Below are positions 15,879-24,453 of a stretch of 24,453 bases of DNA, piece by piece (position 1 is the stretch's first letter; each line of letters opens with the position of its first letter). Source of the DNA: a virus; the IMG/VR virus record IMGVR_UViG_3300017957_000073, positions 1 through 24,453 of that record. One strand, 5' to 3'. The notes below the pieces were generated by a model. It did not search any database and was not told the origin of the DNA. It was given only the letters and a program-made list of their open reading frames with translations. Made by a program: the position numbers and the translations under genes.

Positions 15879-18800
15879 TTATAAAGTAATTCCAGGCTAG
15901 TGGCAAGCCGACAACTCCGCCTTGGAAGTTAACATTTGCCTTTATTTTAATTGTGCCACCTGTCGTAGTTTGTATTTCGTCATTAGCAATGTATATAAAG
16001 CCGGACGTTACACTATTTACGTTAAGTGATGCACCACCACCACCAATTTGTGAACTAATATATGCTTTAATAGCTCGTTGTGTTGGTACTACACTATCCG
16101 AGTCTGCTGTAAAGAACGGATCTGTTGAAAATTCGTTAATTGTAGCAGAGTTACCGCCTAGTGTAACTTCACCTAGTGTAAGTTCTTGTAGTCCTGCAAT
16201 ATTAAATGCATCAGCATTCAATGTTGCAATACCAGTTGACTGCTCAATTGTAAACAGCTCACCAACTCTGAAGTTACCGTCTTGGTCAGTACTTGTATAG
16301 AACACTCTACCTCCATTAAAGTCACTAGTCTCTTTAGATTGTAGTGGATCTTTTAATGGAAGCCCTGGATAATTAGTGCTTGCAAAGTTACCTGAGCCAA
16401 TGTCTAGGAAATCGTGTCCTGTTAATCTTACTTGTGAATAACGTATGCGTGTTGTTACCTCTACGCCGTGTTCAGGCGAATCAAATTGAGTCATTTCAGG
16501 ACTAATTTGGAAAAATGCATTGTATGATCCTTCGTAATCACCTCTAAATGTTAGCACATTAACAAGTTTAAATGTTCTATCTGGTAAATGACTAAACACT
16601 ACATTAGATCCCGCTACTGGTTTGTTTGTCATATTTCTAATAGCAATATAGTTGCCGTCTTGATAGAAATCTGCATAGCCGTTACCACTACTAATACTTG
16701 CACTAGCACTTGTATAGTTTGCACCTCTATTTTTCCAATCAGGCTGTGCTAATACGCCGTCGCCTAGTCTTATATCAGCAGGCGCTTCGTATGTATTGTT
16801 AGGATCAGTAATGCTCATAGTAGGTGCACTTGCATAACCTGAACCTGGATCTGTTATTCTAACAGCAAAAATCTTTTCTTCAGAAACAAATGCTCTAGCT
16901 TTTGCTCTTGCGCCTGTAGCAATCTTTACTGTTCCAGTGCCATTGTCGATGCCTACAAACATTGGTACATAGTTAGGATTACCAAATCCAAACACATCTG
17001 ATACTTGCCCTGAATTTGATTGATCAATCCAAGTTATACCAAACTCAGAAGTTTGTATGTTTTGTCCACCAGTTCTTGCTAAAAGGAATACACCTTGTCC
17101 GTAATGTATTTCTTGTGCTCCACTTGTTTCTGTTGTTACTGAAGTCCAAGTTTCTGCATTATCAACACTGTAAACAATACTTGCATTACCATTGTCATTA
17201 GCAAGAATAAATCTATTATTACCATATGCTATGCTATTCCAACCAGTATTTCCCGCAGCCAATGCTGTTGAAGTAGACCAGTTACTTCCGTTGTCAGTTG
17301 AATAAGCAATAGTGTTGCTATTCTCAGCAACAACTACCCAAGTTCCGCCTCCGTATGCGATATCGGTCCAGTTATTTGTATTTGGAAGTGTTATAGTTGT
17401 CCAACTAGTACCGTTTGCAGTTACACCTGCACTAGCTGAACCTGCTTGCACTGCCATCCATCTACCATTGCCATACGCAATAGCACGATAATCGCTGCCT
17501 GAAGGTAGATTTCCACCTGCTGACCAGTTAGCACCTGCATCATAACTATATGATGTTGACCCATTTGCCGCTAGTGCTACAGCAATATTTTGATTCGGAA
17601 GTGCAGTACCACTGCCTGTTCCTGGTCCAGTTGCAACAAATGTTGTTCCTAATGCGTTGCTTAAAGATCCAATCGCTGTATAGCTAGTATCAGACACAGT
17701 TAGAATTGAATAAGAACGTCCTGTTATAAAACTACCTGCAACTTCTTGAGCTGTTAGCTCTCCACTTGCTATTCCTCTTAAACTACTTGCAATGTTTGTT
17801 GGAGTATTTCCTGCCGCAGTCCAAGCAACACCGTCAATAGATTCAGATGCCGCTGATCCTGTAAATGCATAGAATGTTCCGCCTCGACCGTAACCATCGG
17901 CATCAAATGCTAAAATTGTACCATCTGAGTCTACACTAGTAATAGTAATTGTAATATCATCTGTATTATCAGCATAACCTACCGAACTACCAAGTATGGT
18001 TAGTTCGTCTAGTCTTTCATAGTCCTGGCCACCTGTGTATAATGTTACGGTATAATTGTGATCTTTAACTGTAATATCAAATGTTGCACCAGTTCCATTA
18101 CCGCCAGTTGCTGATTGATTAATAAAGGTTTTATGTAATCCTAAGAATTCAACACCTTGGTTACCAACTGCATCTGTGTCTGCTGTAACAGTAGCACTAG
18201 TGCTAGGCTCGCTAAAGTTAATTGCAGGTTCTAAAACATATGTAGTTGAAGCATCTGGTACTGTTATACTATATCCTGGAACAACGTGATCCCATCCGCT
18301 TTCTACTAAATCTACTGTACCTGTGCCTGTAGTAGTACCTGTAGCTGTAAATATTTCTCCAACAAACGGGGTTGATCCTGCGCCAACTGTACTAAAATCT
18401 GTGCTACCTAAACTTGTAATCACATACTTTGAACTGGTTACTAAGTTAGCAGGTGTAACTTGTTTCACACGACGGACTACTCCTGCAATTTTACTACCAG
18501 CATTATATGTTTCGACTAGCCCGAATTGTCCTGCTCCAGAACCGCCTGTTAGCAATACATTCATACCAATATATGCTGAACTTAATTCAGAATCGGTTGC
18601 CGCAATAGTTACACTAGATGATGTTCCGCCTTGCGCAGTGTTTGCATTTGATAGATAACCAAACCCACCAAAGTTTCCAGCCGCTTCTGGCGCATCTGTA
18701 CTATCATCTACATTGTCAAGCAATCTAACTTGGAAAACAGCATTGTCTCTAAAGTCTGTTTGTTCAACAGCGGCTCCTGTTCCTGAACCATTTAATTCCC

Positions 18801-21800
18801 AATTAACTTCACTATAGTGACTACCTGCATTATTATATGCAAATTGTAATATTTCTTGTGCGCCGTCGCCAGTTACTTCACCAACTGTAGCAACATATTG
18901 GAATTTATTATCAACAATACCTTTTCCTTCAGTTTCTGTAGAATCAAAACCTTCTGCTACCGAACCAAAGTCACCGTAAGAGTTGTTACCGTTTGTACCT
19001 CGAATTTTACCACCATTTTCAGCTAAGTAACCGATGTGTCCATAATACGTAAACACTGAAACAAGTTCTGCTCTACCATTATTTGTTACCCACGCACCAA
19101 TACCATCACTTATAACCTGTGTAAAGTCGTTGGAAACAATTGAATCATTACCACCGTCGTGCAGTGCTCCGTCAATCTTTTGGCCAACTGCCGCTGTACC
19201 AAATGTTGTAACGTTTTGAACATATGGTGAACGTTTAGTAATCCAAACACGATCGTCTCCAGGACCCCAGCCTGGATCAAGTGATACATAAGCACCTGCT
19301 GTAGGACGTCTTGTGCCGTACTCATTTGCAGGTCCTAAATCACCTGTTAGATCTGCTAGTGTTTGGTTCCTAATGCCAGTGGCATTACGTACATAATACA
19401 TATCTTCTTCTAAACTTCCTAGCACACTATTGTTGTAATATCTAGCCGCTAAATGAGTTTTGTAATTACCGGTGTATCTTATATCATACTTAATAGCAGT
19501 AATATATTCATTAACATCTCTTTCGCAAAGTGTACTATTGTATACTAAATTAACAGCAATACTTCCTGTATCATCAGTTAGTGTTATAGGTGTATCTGCG
19601 TATCGTGTAGTAGCAACAGTGAATGTTGTTGAACTAACAACATCTTGAACATAATAAGTTGTTCCGAGTGTCAATCCGCCAATGTCATTTGCAAGTTTGA
19701 TTGCTGTATTTCTTTGCAACCAACTAGTATCACTAATTGTTATTACATTACCTGTTGAGCTAGTTGCTGTTACAGTATCGCTATATGTATTAGCAATAAA
19801 GTTTGTAACATCTGCAACGATAAAATCTCTATTTCTTTCTAACTGTGCAGAAGCATAATGATCATTTCTTGAACTTGAAAGTTTATTTGTTCCTTCTGGA
19901 CGTCCTCCAAATACAATATCATCAAGTGTTGTCATTAGCGTTTCGATTCTAGCTTGAGCAGTTGCATCGCCACCAACATTTGCTTTTGCTTGAGTTTTAA
20001 CTTCAGCAAACGCATCTCTTGTGGTTTTCTTTTGCTTTAAATCGTAAACATCTTTTGCACTAGCACGTAAGTAAGAATGTGCGGCTCTTCTTGTTTGACC
20101 ATTTGCATTAAACATAAAGTCATACATAACAGCTTCTGTAATAAGTCTTACATCACGCAAGCATTTAACTTGCTTATACTTAACTAATGCATCACCTTTA
20201 GCAGTTGTTGAGCTAGGGAATACAACTTGCTTGTTGCCTCCATCGTCTGTATAACTTACTTGAATTTCTGTAATGTCTACAACATCTCCTGCTTCAAGGT
20301 TATGATTTGCCGAAGTTGTAACAGTAGCAATGCCTGTTGAATTATTCCAAACAAAGTTTGATACTGTTAATACTGTTCCATCGGACTTAGTAACTTTGCC
20401 GCCTTTAACATATGTACGTGCATATGTTTCTGTTCCTACATAAATTTCAAACGCTGTTGCGGTTATATTATCATCGCTTACTACAAAGTCAGTATGCCAG
20501 TTAGTAAGATTTAATTCATTAACAACAGCCTGAACTATTGTTTCTTGGGCGGCATCTAAAGTTTCAGCCGCTGTAATCAATGCAGTAGTTGTTGTTACTG
20601 CGTCAGTAACTGTAGGTGATTCAACTACATCACCAACAATAGTTAATCCTGTACCGTTAGTTAGTGTTAGTGTTGATCCTCCAAGTGTTTCTGCTACTGT
20701 AAATGTAGTGCTTGCTGGAACTGAGATAACCCAATATGTTCTATTTTTAACAAATCCATTTGCAGTGCTTCGTACTCTAAACGTATCACCGATGCTCAAC
20801 CCGTGTGCCGCACTAGTTGTACAAACATTACTTGCAATATCAGTAACAGTAACATTTGGAACGTCTGAAGTTCCGCCGTTAATAACATCTCTAATAATTT
20901 CAATTAATTCGCCAATTCTAGTCGATGATCCTGCGCTACCTGCTGTTCCTGCATACTGTGTAACTCTAGTTTGTAAGGGACCAATAACTACAGAAGTAGC
21001 AACACTTTGCATTGTTTGTTTTAAGTATGTGTAAGCGGCAAGTGTTGCGGCTTTTTCACTACTGTCTAGCATCGAATCGCCATCTCGCCCATCATAGTAT
21101 GCTAATGCCGCCACTATAGTTTGAGAGTTACCACCATAGGTAAGATCATAGCAAACTGCGTCAACAATATAGTTAACATCTTTTTTACACTGTGTTTTAC
21201 TATAACGTAATGTTGGATAATTGTCGGTTATGTATTCTATAACCTCTTCTTGTAAGAATTTCTTATTATATTGTAAATTCTTTCTTGCATCTCCATATCC
21301 ATTTAAGAACGAACTATTATATCCTGTTGGATCAGCATTATCGAGCAAGATATTAGTGTTTAAGGCAAAATCAATATTATGTCTTGCCATACGTAATAGC
21401 TGTTCTGTTTGTGCTGTTTCTAAAGATTCAGCAAATGGAAATTCTTGACTTTGTGTTTCTGTGTTACCAGATTGTGCTGTTATTGTTGTTCCTGTAACAA
21501 TATCATCAATAATGCTTTGGAAATGTCCAAGAGCGCCAACACTATATTTTGCATCTGCAATATCTGTAGAAGCTGTTGCTGGTCCTGCATTTACAGAACG
21601 TAATTCGTCACCTAAAATACAAGTTTCTCTAGGAACAATAATAGGAAGAACTTCTCTATATTTTCCTGTTTTAACATTAATAATTTTAGTAGGAACATAT
21701 TCTGCAGGAATATTGTCGTCAGTTCCTGCTGTAATAGCATCTGTAATAATTTTTACTAAGTCTGTTATTTCTGCAAGTGCACCTGTTTCAATATGTGTAA

Positions 21801-23637
21801 CTCCTAAATACTGTTCAACAACTGCTGTTGAGTTATCACCATTTAATGTCTGATAATTTGCAGCCGGTGCTTCTAGTGCTAGTACTGCTTCGATAACTGT
21901 TAATCCGTAATTAATACTTGCAACAGTTTCAGATTTTTGAGTCAAATAAGGTGAACCTAAAGTTTCGTTTACATATGCTAATGCTGACTTTCTTGATTTT
22001 TCATTACTTCCTTGACCGATGTCGTCTATTAACGCATCAATAATAATGCCCATATCTCTTTCACATTTCCAACTATCATATTCAAAAGAAGATGTAAAGG
22101 GTGAAAGATTATTAGCAACTTGATAGTCTGTCCATTCAACTATTTCTCTTTGAATAAACGCACGGTTAAGTTCTAATATTTTTTTCGCATTTGGATTTCT
22201 TACGCCGCGCTCAACTTGTTCACACGCATATCGAATTGTTTTAAATGGTTTATCAAGTGTTAGTCCGTTAATTGGTGCTGGTTCGTCTTTACCTTCAGGT
22301 GCAACATAAAACACGTGATCAACATTACCTAATGTTATCCATTCTGGATCTTCAATGCCTGCACGTAGCACTTGTCCTTCATAACCAATTGGCAATCTAG
22401 TAGGTCCTGATCCACCGTAGTAAATCATATCACCTCTAGTATTCATTACATCAGTTTCGCTACCAATGCTTAAAACATTCCAATATGTACCTGAAGTATC
22501 TTGATCTGGTCTAGAGTTAGCATCGCCGCCTAGTGATGATCCGTCATCACCTTCTGATACGTGGCCTAATATACAAATATATGCATTTGAGCCGTAACGT
22601 ACAACATCTCCTAATTTATATTCTTGATCGTCAACCCACTCGCCTTGCCACTGTAAACCACTATTTAATCTAGTCCAGTAAGTAACATTTGGCGGTTCTT
22701 GGCCGGTGTTATCTGCTGTTGCAAGATATGTATATCCTCTTAATCTTACAACTTCGCCGACTTTATACGCTGTTCCAATAGCCCAGTCGCTTTGGAAACT
22801 AAATCCTTGTGCTAGTAATCCCCATTCATCAGTTTCTGTAGATGGAATTGCATTAGAATGAATAGTTTTAGCAACATATTGATTACCGCCATATACAACA
22901 ATGTCACCTGGTTGATATGTTGTTACATTACTCCAAGAATCTTCAAACTCAAATCCTTCGACAAATTGATCCCAGTTTGCAATGTCGGTATTAAATGCGG
23001 TACCGTCTGACGTATGCGCAGTTTTACAAATCCATAAACTAGGTCCGTATTTTACAACATCATTAACTTTATAACGTGTTGAAATAGCCCAGTCTCCTTT
23101 AGGAGCAATTCCTTCATTAAACTCTTGCCAGTTAGCAATGTCTGCTTCTAGACCGTCTGTTGCACTTGCTTGAGAAGTGTGTCCGGCTGTAGCAATATAA
23201 ACTTTGCCGCCATATCTAACAAGATCATTTATTTTATATCTTGTGTTTGTTGTCCAGGCATTTTTCCAATCAATGCCTTCTGCAAAAGTAGACCAATTTG
23301 CTTGATCATTTTCAAGACCTAGAGCATTTGTTGCGGCAGATGTGTGAGCAGTTGTGGCAATATAAAGATTTCCGCCGTATTTTACAATATCGTTTAGAGC
23401 ATAAAATGTATTTGTTTGCCAAGCGTCTTTCCACGTTTGACCGTCAGTTAAAAGATTCCATCTTGTTGGAGAAAAATCTAAATCTGTATAAAAACTACTG
23501 CTATTTGATGTGTGTCCAATAACACAAATATATGTGCGGCCGCCATAACGTACCACATCATCTTGGTAGTATGTAGTGCTTCCTGCCCAGTCGCCCTGCC
23601 ATACAAATTTAACTCTACCTAGTCTAAATTCTGCCAT
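15874..23637 (-). CDS. Giant virion adhesin/structural protein (2587 residues)
   Basis: The start ATG at 23637 follows GGAGCAAAAA. Domains in order: seven W-x-x-x-x-x-Y-x-x-x-D-V-V-x-Y-G repeats, about 11-393; a beta-helix-type opening (VDHVFYVAPEGKDEP, TLDKPFKTIRYACEQ), about 435-475; Cys-Arg-Asp helical modules near 489, 787, 1152 and 1266-1405; a beta-helix strand block (INVKTGKYREVLPIIVPRET) near 660-690; and a second one about 1440-1590 (VWITKRSPYVQNVTTFGTAA, AELVSVFTYYGHIGYLAENG). A beta-propeller with Asp-box-like turns (SYDAGANW, STDNGSNW) spans about 1930-2226. The C-terminal domain (GGRVFYTSTDQDGNFRVGEL, IVPTQ-like SVVPTQRAIKAYI) is shared with the next gene upstream. No signal peptide is seen. 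Binding of host glycans is likely; the precise virion location is unknown. Confidence 0.85.
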   Translation of the reverse strand: MAEFRLGRVKFVWQGDWAGSTTYYQDDVVRYGGRTYICVIGHTSNSSSFYTDLDFSPTRWNLLTDGQTWKDAWQTNTFYALNDIVKYGGNLYIATTAHTSAATNALGLENDQANWSTFAEGIDWKNAWTTNTRYKINDLVRYGGKVYIATAGHTSQASATDGLEADIANWQEFNEGIAPKGDWAISTRYKVNDVVKYGPSLWICKTAHTSDGTAFNTDIANWDQFVEGFEFEDSWSNVTTYQPGDIVVYGGNQYVAKTIHSNAIPSTETDEWGLLAQGFSFQSDWAIGTAYKVGEVVRLRGYTYLATADNTGQEPPNVTYWTRLNSGLQWQGEWVDDQEYKLGDVVRYGSNAYICILGHVSEGDDGSSLGGDANSRPDQDTSGTYWNVLSIGSETDVMNTRGDMIYYGGSGPTRLPIGYEGQVLRAGIEDPEWITLGNVDHVFYVAPEGKDEPAPINGLTLDKPFKTIRYACEQVERGVRNPNAKKILELNRAFIQREIVEWTDYQVANNLSPFTSSFEYDSWKCERDMGIIIDALIDDIGQGSNEKSRKSALAYVNETLGSPYLTQKSETVASINYGLTVIEAVLALEAPAANYQTLNGDNSTAVVEQYLGVTHIETGALAEITDLVKIITDAITAGTDDNIPAEYVPTKIINVKTGKYREVLPIIVPRETCILGDELRSVNAGPATASTDIADAKYSVGALGHFQSIIDDIVTGTTITAQSGNTETQSQEFPFAESLETAQTEQLLRMARHNIDFALNTNILLDNADPTGYNSSFLNGYGDARKNLQYNKKFLQEEVIEYITDNYPTLRYSKTQCKKDVNYIVDAVCYDLTYGGNSQTIVAALAYYDGRDGDSMLDSSEKAATLAAYTYLKQTMQSVATSVVIGPLQTRVTQYAGTAGSAGSSTRIGELIEIIRDVINGGTSDVPNVTVTDIASNVCTTSAAHGLSIGDTFRVRSTANGFVKNRTYWVISVPASTTFTVAETLGGSTLTLTNGTGLTIVGDVVESPTVTDAVTTTTALITAAETLDAAQETIVQAVVNELNLTNWHTDFVVSDDNITATAFEIYVGTETYARTYVKGGKVTKSDGTVLTVSNFVWNNSTGIATVTTSANHNLEAGDVVDITEIQVSYTDDGGNKQVVFPSSTTAKGDALVKYKQVKCLRDVRLITEAVMYDFMFNANGQTRRAAHSYLRASAKDVYDLKQKKTTRDAFAEVKTQAKANVGGDATAQARIETLMTTLDDIVFGGRPEGTNKLSSSRNDHYASAQLERNRDFIVADVTNFIANTYSDTVTATSSTGNVITISDTSWLQRNTAIKLANDIGGLTLGTTYYVQDVVSSTTFTVATTRYADTPITLTDDTGSIAVNLVYNSTLCERDVNEYITAIKYDIRYTGNYKTHLAARYYNNSVLGSLEEDMYYVRNATGIRNQTLADLTGDLGPANEYGTRRPTAGAYVSLDPGWGPGDDRVWITKRSPYVQNVTTFGTAAVGQKIDGALHDGGNDSIVSNDFTQVISDGIGAWVTNNGRAELVSVFTYYGHIGYLAENGGKIRGTNGNNSYGDFGSVAEGFDSTETEGKGIVDNKFQYVATVGEVTGDGAQEILQFAYNNAGSHYSEVNWELNGSGTGAAVEQTDFRDNAVFQVRLLDNVDDSTDAPEAAGNFGGFGYLSNANTAQGGTSSSVTIAATDSELSSAYIGMNVLLTGGSGAGQFGLVETYNAGSKIAGVVRRVKQVTPANLVTSSKYVITSLGSTDFSTVGAGSTPFVGEIFTATGTTTGTGTVDLVESGWDHVVPGYSITVPDASTTYVLEPAINFSEPSTSATVTADTDAVGNQGVEFLGLHKTFINQSATGGNGTGATFDITVKDHNYTVTLYTGGQDYERLDELTILGSSVGYADNTDDITITITSVDSDGTILAFDADGYGRGGTFYAFTGSAASESIDGVAWTAAGNTPTNIASSLRGIASGELTAQEVAGSFITGRSYSILTVSDTSYTAIGSLSNALGTTFVATGPGTGSGTALPNQNIAVALAANGSTSYSYDAGANWSAGGNLPSGSDYRAIAYGNGRWMAVQAGSASAGVTANGTSWTTITLPNTNNWTDIAYGGGTWVVVAENSNTIAYSTDNGSNWSTSTALAAGNTGWNSIAYGNNRFILANDNGNASIVYSVDNAETWTSVTTETSGAQEIHYGQGVFLLARTGGQNIQTSEFGITWIDQSNSGQVSDVFGFGNPNYVPMFVGIDNGTGTVKIATGARAKARAFVSEEKIFAVRITDPGSGYASAPTMSITDPNNTYEAPADIRLGDGVLAQPDWKNRGANYTSASASISSGNGYADFYQDGNYIAIRNMTNKPVAGSNVVFSHLPDRTFKLVNVLTFRGDYEGSYNAFFQISPEMTQFDSPEHGVEVTTRIRYSQVRLTGHDFLDIGSGNFASTNYPGLPLKDPLQSKETSDFNGGRVFYTSTDQDGNFRVGELFTIEQSTGIATLNADAFNIAGLQELTLGEVTLGGNSATINEFSTDPFFTADSDSVVPTQRAIKAYISSQIGGGGASLNVNSVTSGFIYIANDEIQTTTGGTIKIKANVNFQGGVVGLPLAWNYFIT
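16950..17850 (-). other. Beta-propeller region with Asp-box-like repeats in the giant gene
   Basis: Residues about 1930-2226 repeat a blade with an Asp-box-like turn, S-x-D-x-G-x-x-W, at SIDGVAW, SYDAGANW, STDNGSNW and SVDNAETW, plus VTANGTSW and TSEFGITW. Each follows I-A-Y-G-N-G-R-W/F-type strands (YRAIAYGNGRWMAV, WTDIAYGGGTWVVV, WNSIAYGNNRFILA). Boundaries are approximate. Between the first and second blades lies an inserted segment of about 60 residues (SYSILTVSDTSYTAIGSLSN, FVATGPGTGSGTA). Confidence 0.7.
22459..23607 (-). repeat. Seven tandem carbohydrate-binding-like repeats (CBM5/12 type)
   Basis: The region codes residues 11-393 of the giant protein. Repeat lengths are about 57, 55, 55, 52, 50, 49 and 65 residues. 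The consensus is W-x(5)-Y-x(3)-D-x-V-x-Y-G-x(2)-Y-x(5)-H-T-S, ending near W-x(3)-x-x-G. Repeats 2 and 3 are the most alike (TWKDAWQTNTFYALNDIVKY against DWKNAWTTNTRYKINDLVRY). Such modules in chitinases bind polysaccharide, which is a family-level analogy here; no catalytic domain is attached. Confidence 0.75.
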
Positions 23638-23666
23638 TTTTTGCTCCGTTTATCTCGAATTTATTA

Positions 23667-23674
23667 TATTTATT
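23667..23674 (-). promoter_or_regulatory. T4-type late promoter candidate (AATAAATA)
   Basis: The - strand reads AATAAATA, 7 of 8 matches to TATAAATA, in the 48-nt gap between the partial gene and the giant gene. It lies 30 nt upstream of the giant gene's ATG, leaving a leader long enough for the GGAG ribosome binding site. Of the five boxes it has the best spacing together with 9802 and 11143. Confidence 0.55.
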
Positions 23675-23685
23675 CATTTTAGTTA

Positions 23686-24453
23686 TTACCCTCCACCGTG
23701 TGAGTAATCTGAATCATTAAATGATCCAAAGAATATTGTTTGTCCTAATATTGATCCGCTTATACCTACATCACTACCAACAAACTCTACTTGATTTACA
23801 AAGTTTAAGTATTGTCCAGTAGTAGTGCTTATTTCACTAGGGCCTACTCTTACAACACCAGCAATAAAACTTGCTGTTAACAAGTCTGCGCCACCAACAT
23901 TCAATCTATTAGTTAAGTATGCTTTAATAGCTTTTTGTGTTGGAACAATATTATTAGAATCTTCAATAAAGAAAGGATCTTTTGAAAATTCTCTAATTAC
24001 AGTTCCTGATCCGCCTAGCCTTACACCACCAAGTGCAAGTTCTGTTAGTCCTTCTAAGTTAAAGAAGTCTGCACTAATTGTTACAATACCAGTAGCCTGT
24101 TCAACAGCAAACAATTCACCACAACGGAAGTTACCATCTTGGTCAGTTGATGTATAAAATACTCTGCCGCCTTCAAGTTCAACAACTTCATTCTCAGGTG
24201 CTTTAAAGAAGTCTCCTGTTGTATAAAGTTCAGGATAATTAGTTTGTTCAAAATTACCAGTACCTATGTCTAAAAAGTCGTGACCAGTAATACGACACTG
24301 CGAATATCTTTCTCTTATTGTTACTGCTGTGTTATGCGGATACGTTAAATCTTTGCTAAACGATGGAGAAATTCTAATTAATGCAGTTTGAGTTCCGTCC
24401 TCTTCTGTTCTAATTGGAGTAATAACAACTGCTCTATGGAAATCTTCATTACC
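23686..24453 (-). CDS. Virion structural protein, C-terminal part (start outside window)
   Basis: The frame is open from the stop at 23686 to the last base, giving 255 visible residues and a missing N-terminus. A TTG near 24114 is an internal codon, not a start. The visible part contains SQCRITGHDFLDIGTGNFEQ, then GGRVFYTSTDQDGNFRCGEL, FAVEQATGIVTISADFFNLE and NIVPTQKAIKAYL. It is clearly paralogous to the C-terminus of the 2587-residue protein (GGRVFYTSTDQDGNFRVGEL, SVVPTQRAIKAYI). It ends NDSDYSHGGG. A fibre-related structural role is inferred from this paralogy. Confidence 0.82.
   Translation of the reverse strand, partial: GNEDFHRAVVITPIRTEEDGTQTALIRISPSFSKDLTYPHNTAVTIRERYSQCRITGHDFLDIGTGNFEQTNYPELYTTGDFFKAPENEVVELEGGRVFYTSTDQDGNFRCGELFAVEQATGIVTISADFFNLEGLTELALGGVRLGGSGTVIREFSKDPFFIEDSNNIVPTQKAIKAYLTNRLNVGGADLLTASFIAGVVRVGPSEISTTTGQYLNFVNQVEFVGSDVGISGSILGQTIFFGSFNDSDYSHGGG

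Noticed and set aside
21461-21853. 130-residue + strand frame within the giant gene
   Set aside because: Antisense shadow, similar to several other such frames in 18323-18658 and 20708-21034.
22459-23607. A chitinase or other glycan-cleaving enzyme
   Set aside because: Only binding-type repeats are present; no catalytic motif such as DxxDxDxE of family 18 was found.
1-24453. CRISPR array, tRNA genes, insertion sequences or integrase
   Set aside because: No spaced direct repeats, cloverleaf-like sequence, transposase or recombinase motifs were noticed on either strand.

Overview
The window reads as part of the genome of an AT-rich, T4-like tailed phage (myovirus), most likely marine. Its proteins resemble the structural proteins of T4-like cyanophages and SAR11 phages. 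This rests on recognising protein families by eye; no database search was run. There is no tRNA, rRNA, integrase, transposase or CRISPR array, and no gap over 300 bases without a gene.

The left arm (1-3613, + strand) is a tightly packed run. It starts with the C-terminal part of a neck/connector-region virion protein, followed by the tail sheath-stabilising protein gp15. Here gp15 is split into two overlapping reading frames. Next come a Nudix hydrolase, a cupin-fold protein and a small charged protein. Each gene overlaps the next or lies within about 15 nt of it, so they are probably co-transcribed.

The right arm (24453 down to 3610, - strand) runs towards the left arm and is almost entirely virion fibre or adhesin genes. 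In transcription order they are: a partial structural gene; a 2587-residue giant with seven carbohydrate-binding-like repeats, an interrupted beta-helix and a beta-propeller; a 106-residue beta protein; a fibre ending in an S74 self-cleaving chaperone; three tandem paralogous fibre or tip proteins; a small acidic protein; a 2OG-Fe(II) oxygenase; two repetitive fibre proteins; and a 1673-residue structural protein. Two genes here are not structural (oxygenase and small acidic protein), which suggests modification or assembly of fibre proteins, although this is only inferred.

The arms meet at 3610-3613, where the two stop codons overlap inside a perfect 10-bp hairpin that probably terminates transcription in both directions. 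Each of the five longer gaps on the right arm carries a 7-of-8 match to the T4 late promoter box TATAAATA, consistent with late expression of virion genes.

The points most worth following up are the gp15 frame break, the shared hairpin terminator, the tandem tip paralogs with a constant 15-nt core, the nested domains of the giant protein, and the Cys-Arg-Asp module repeated across two giant proteins.
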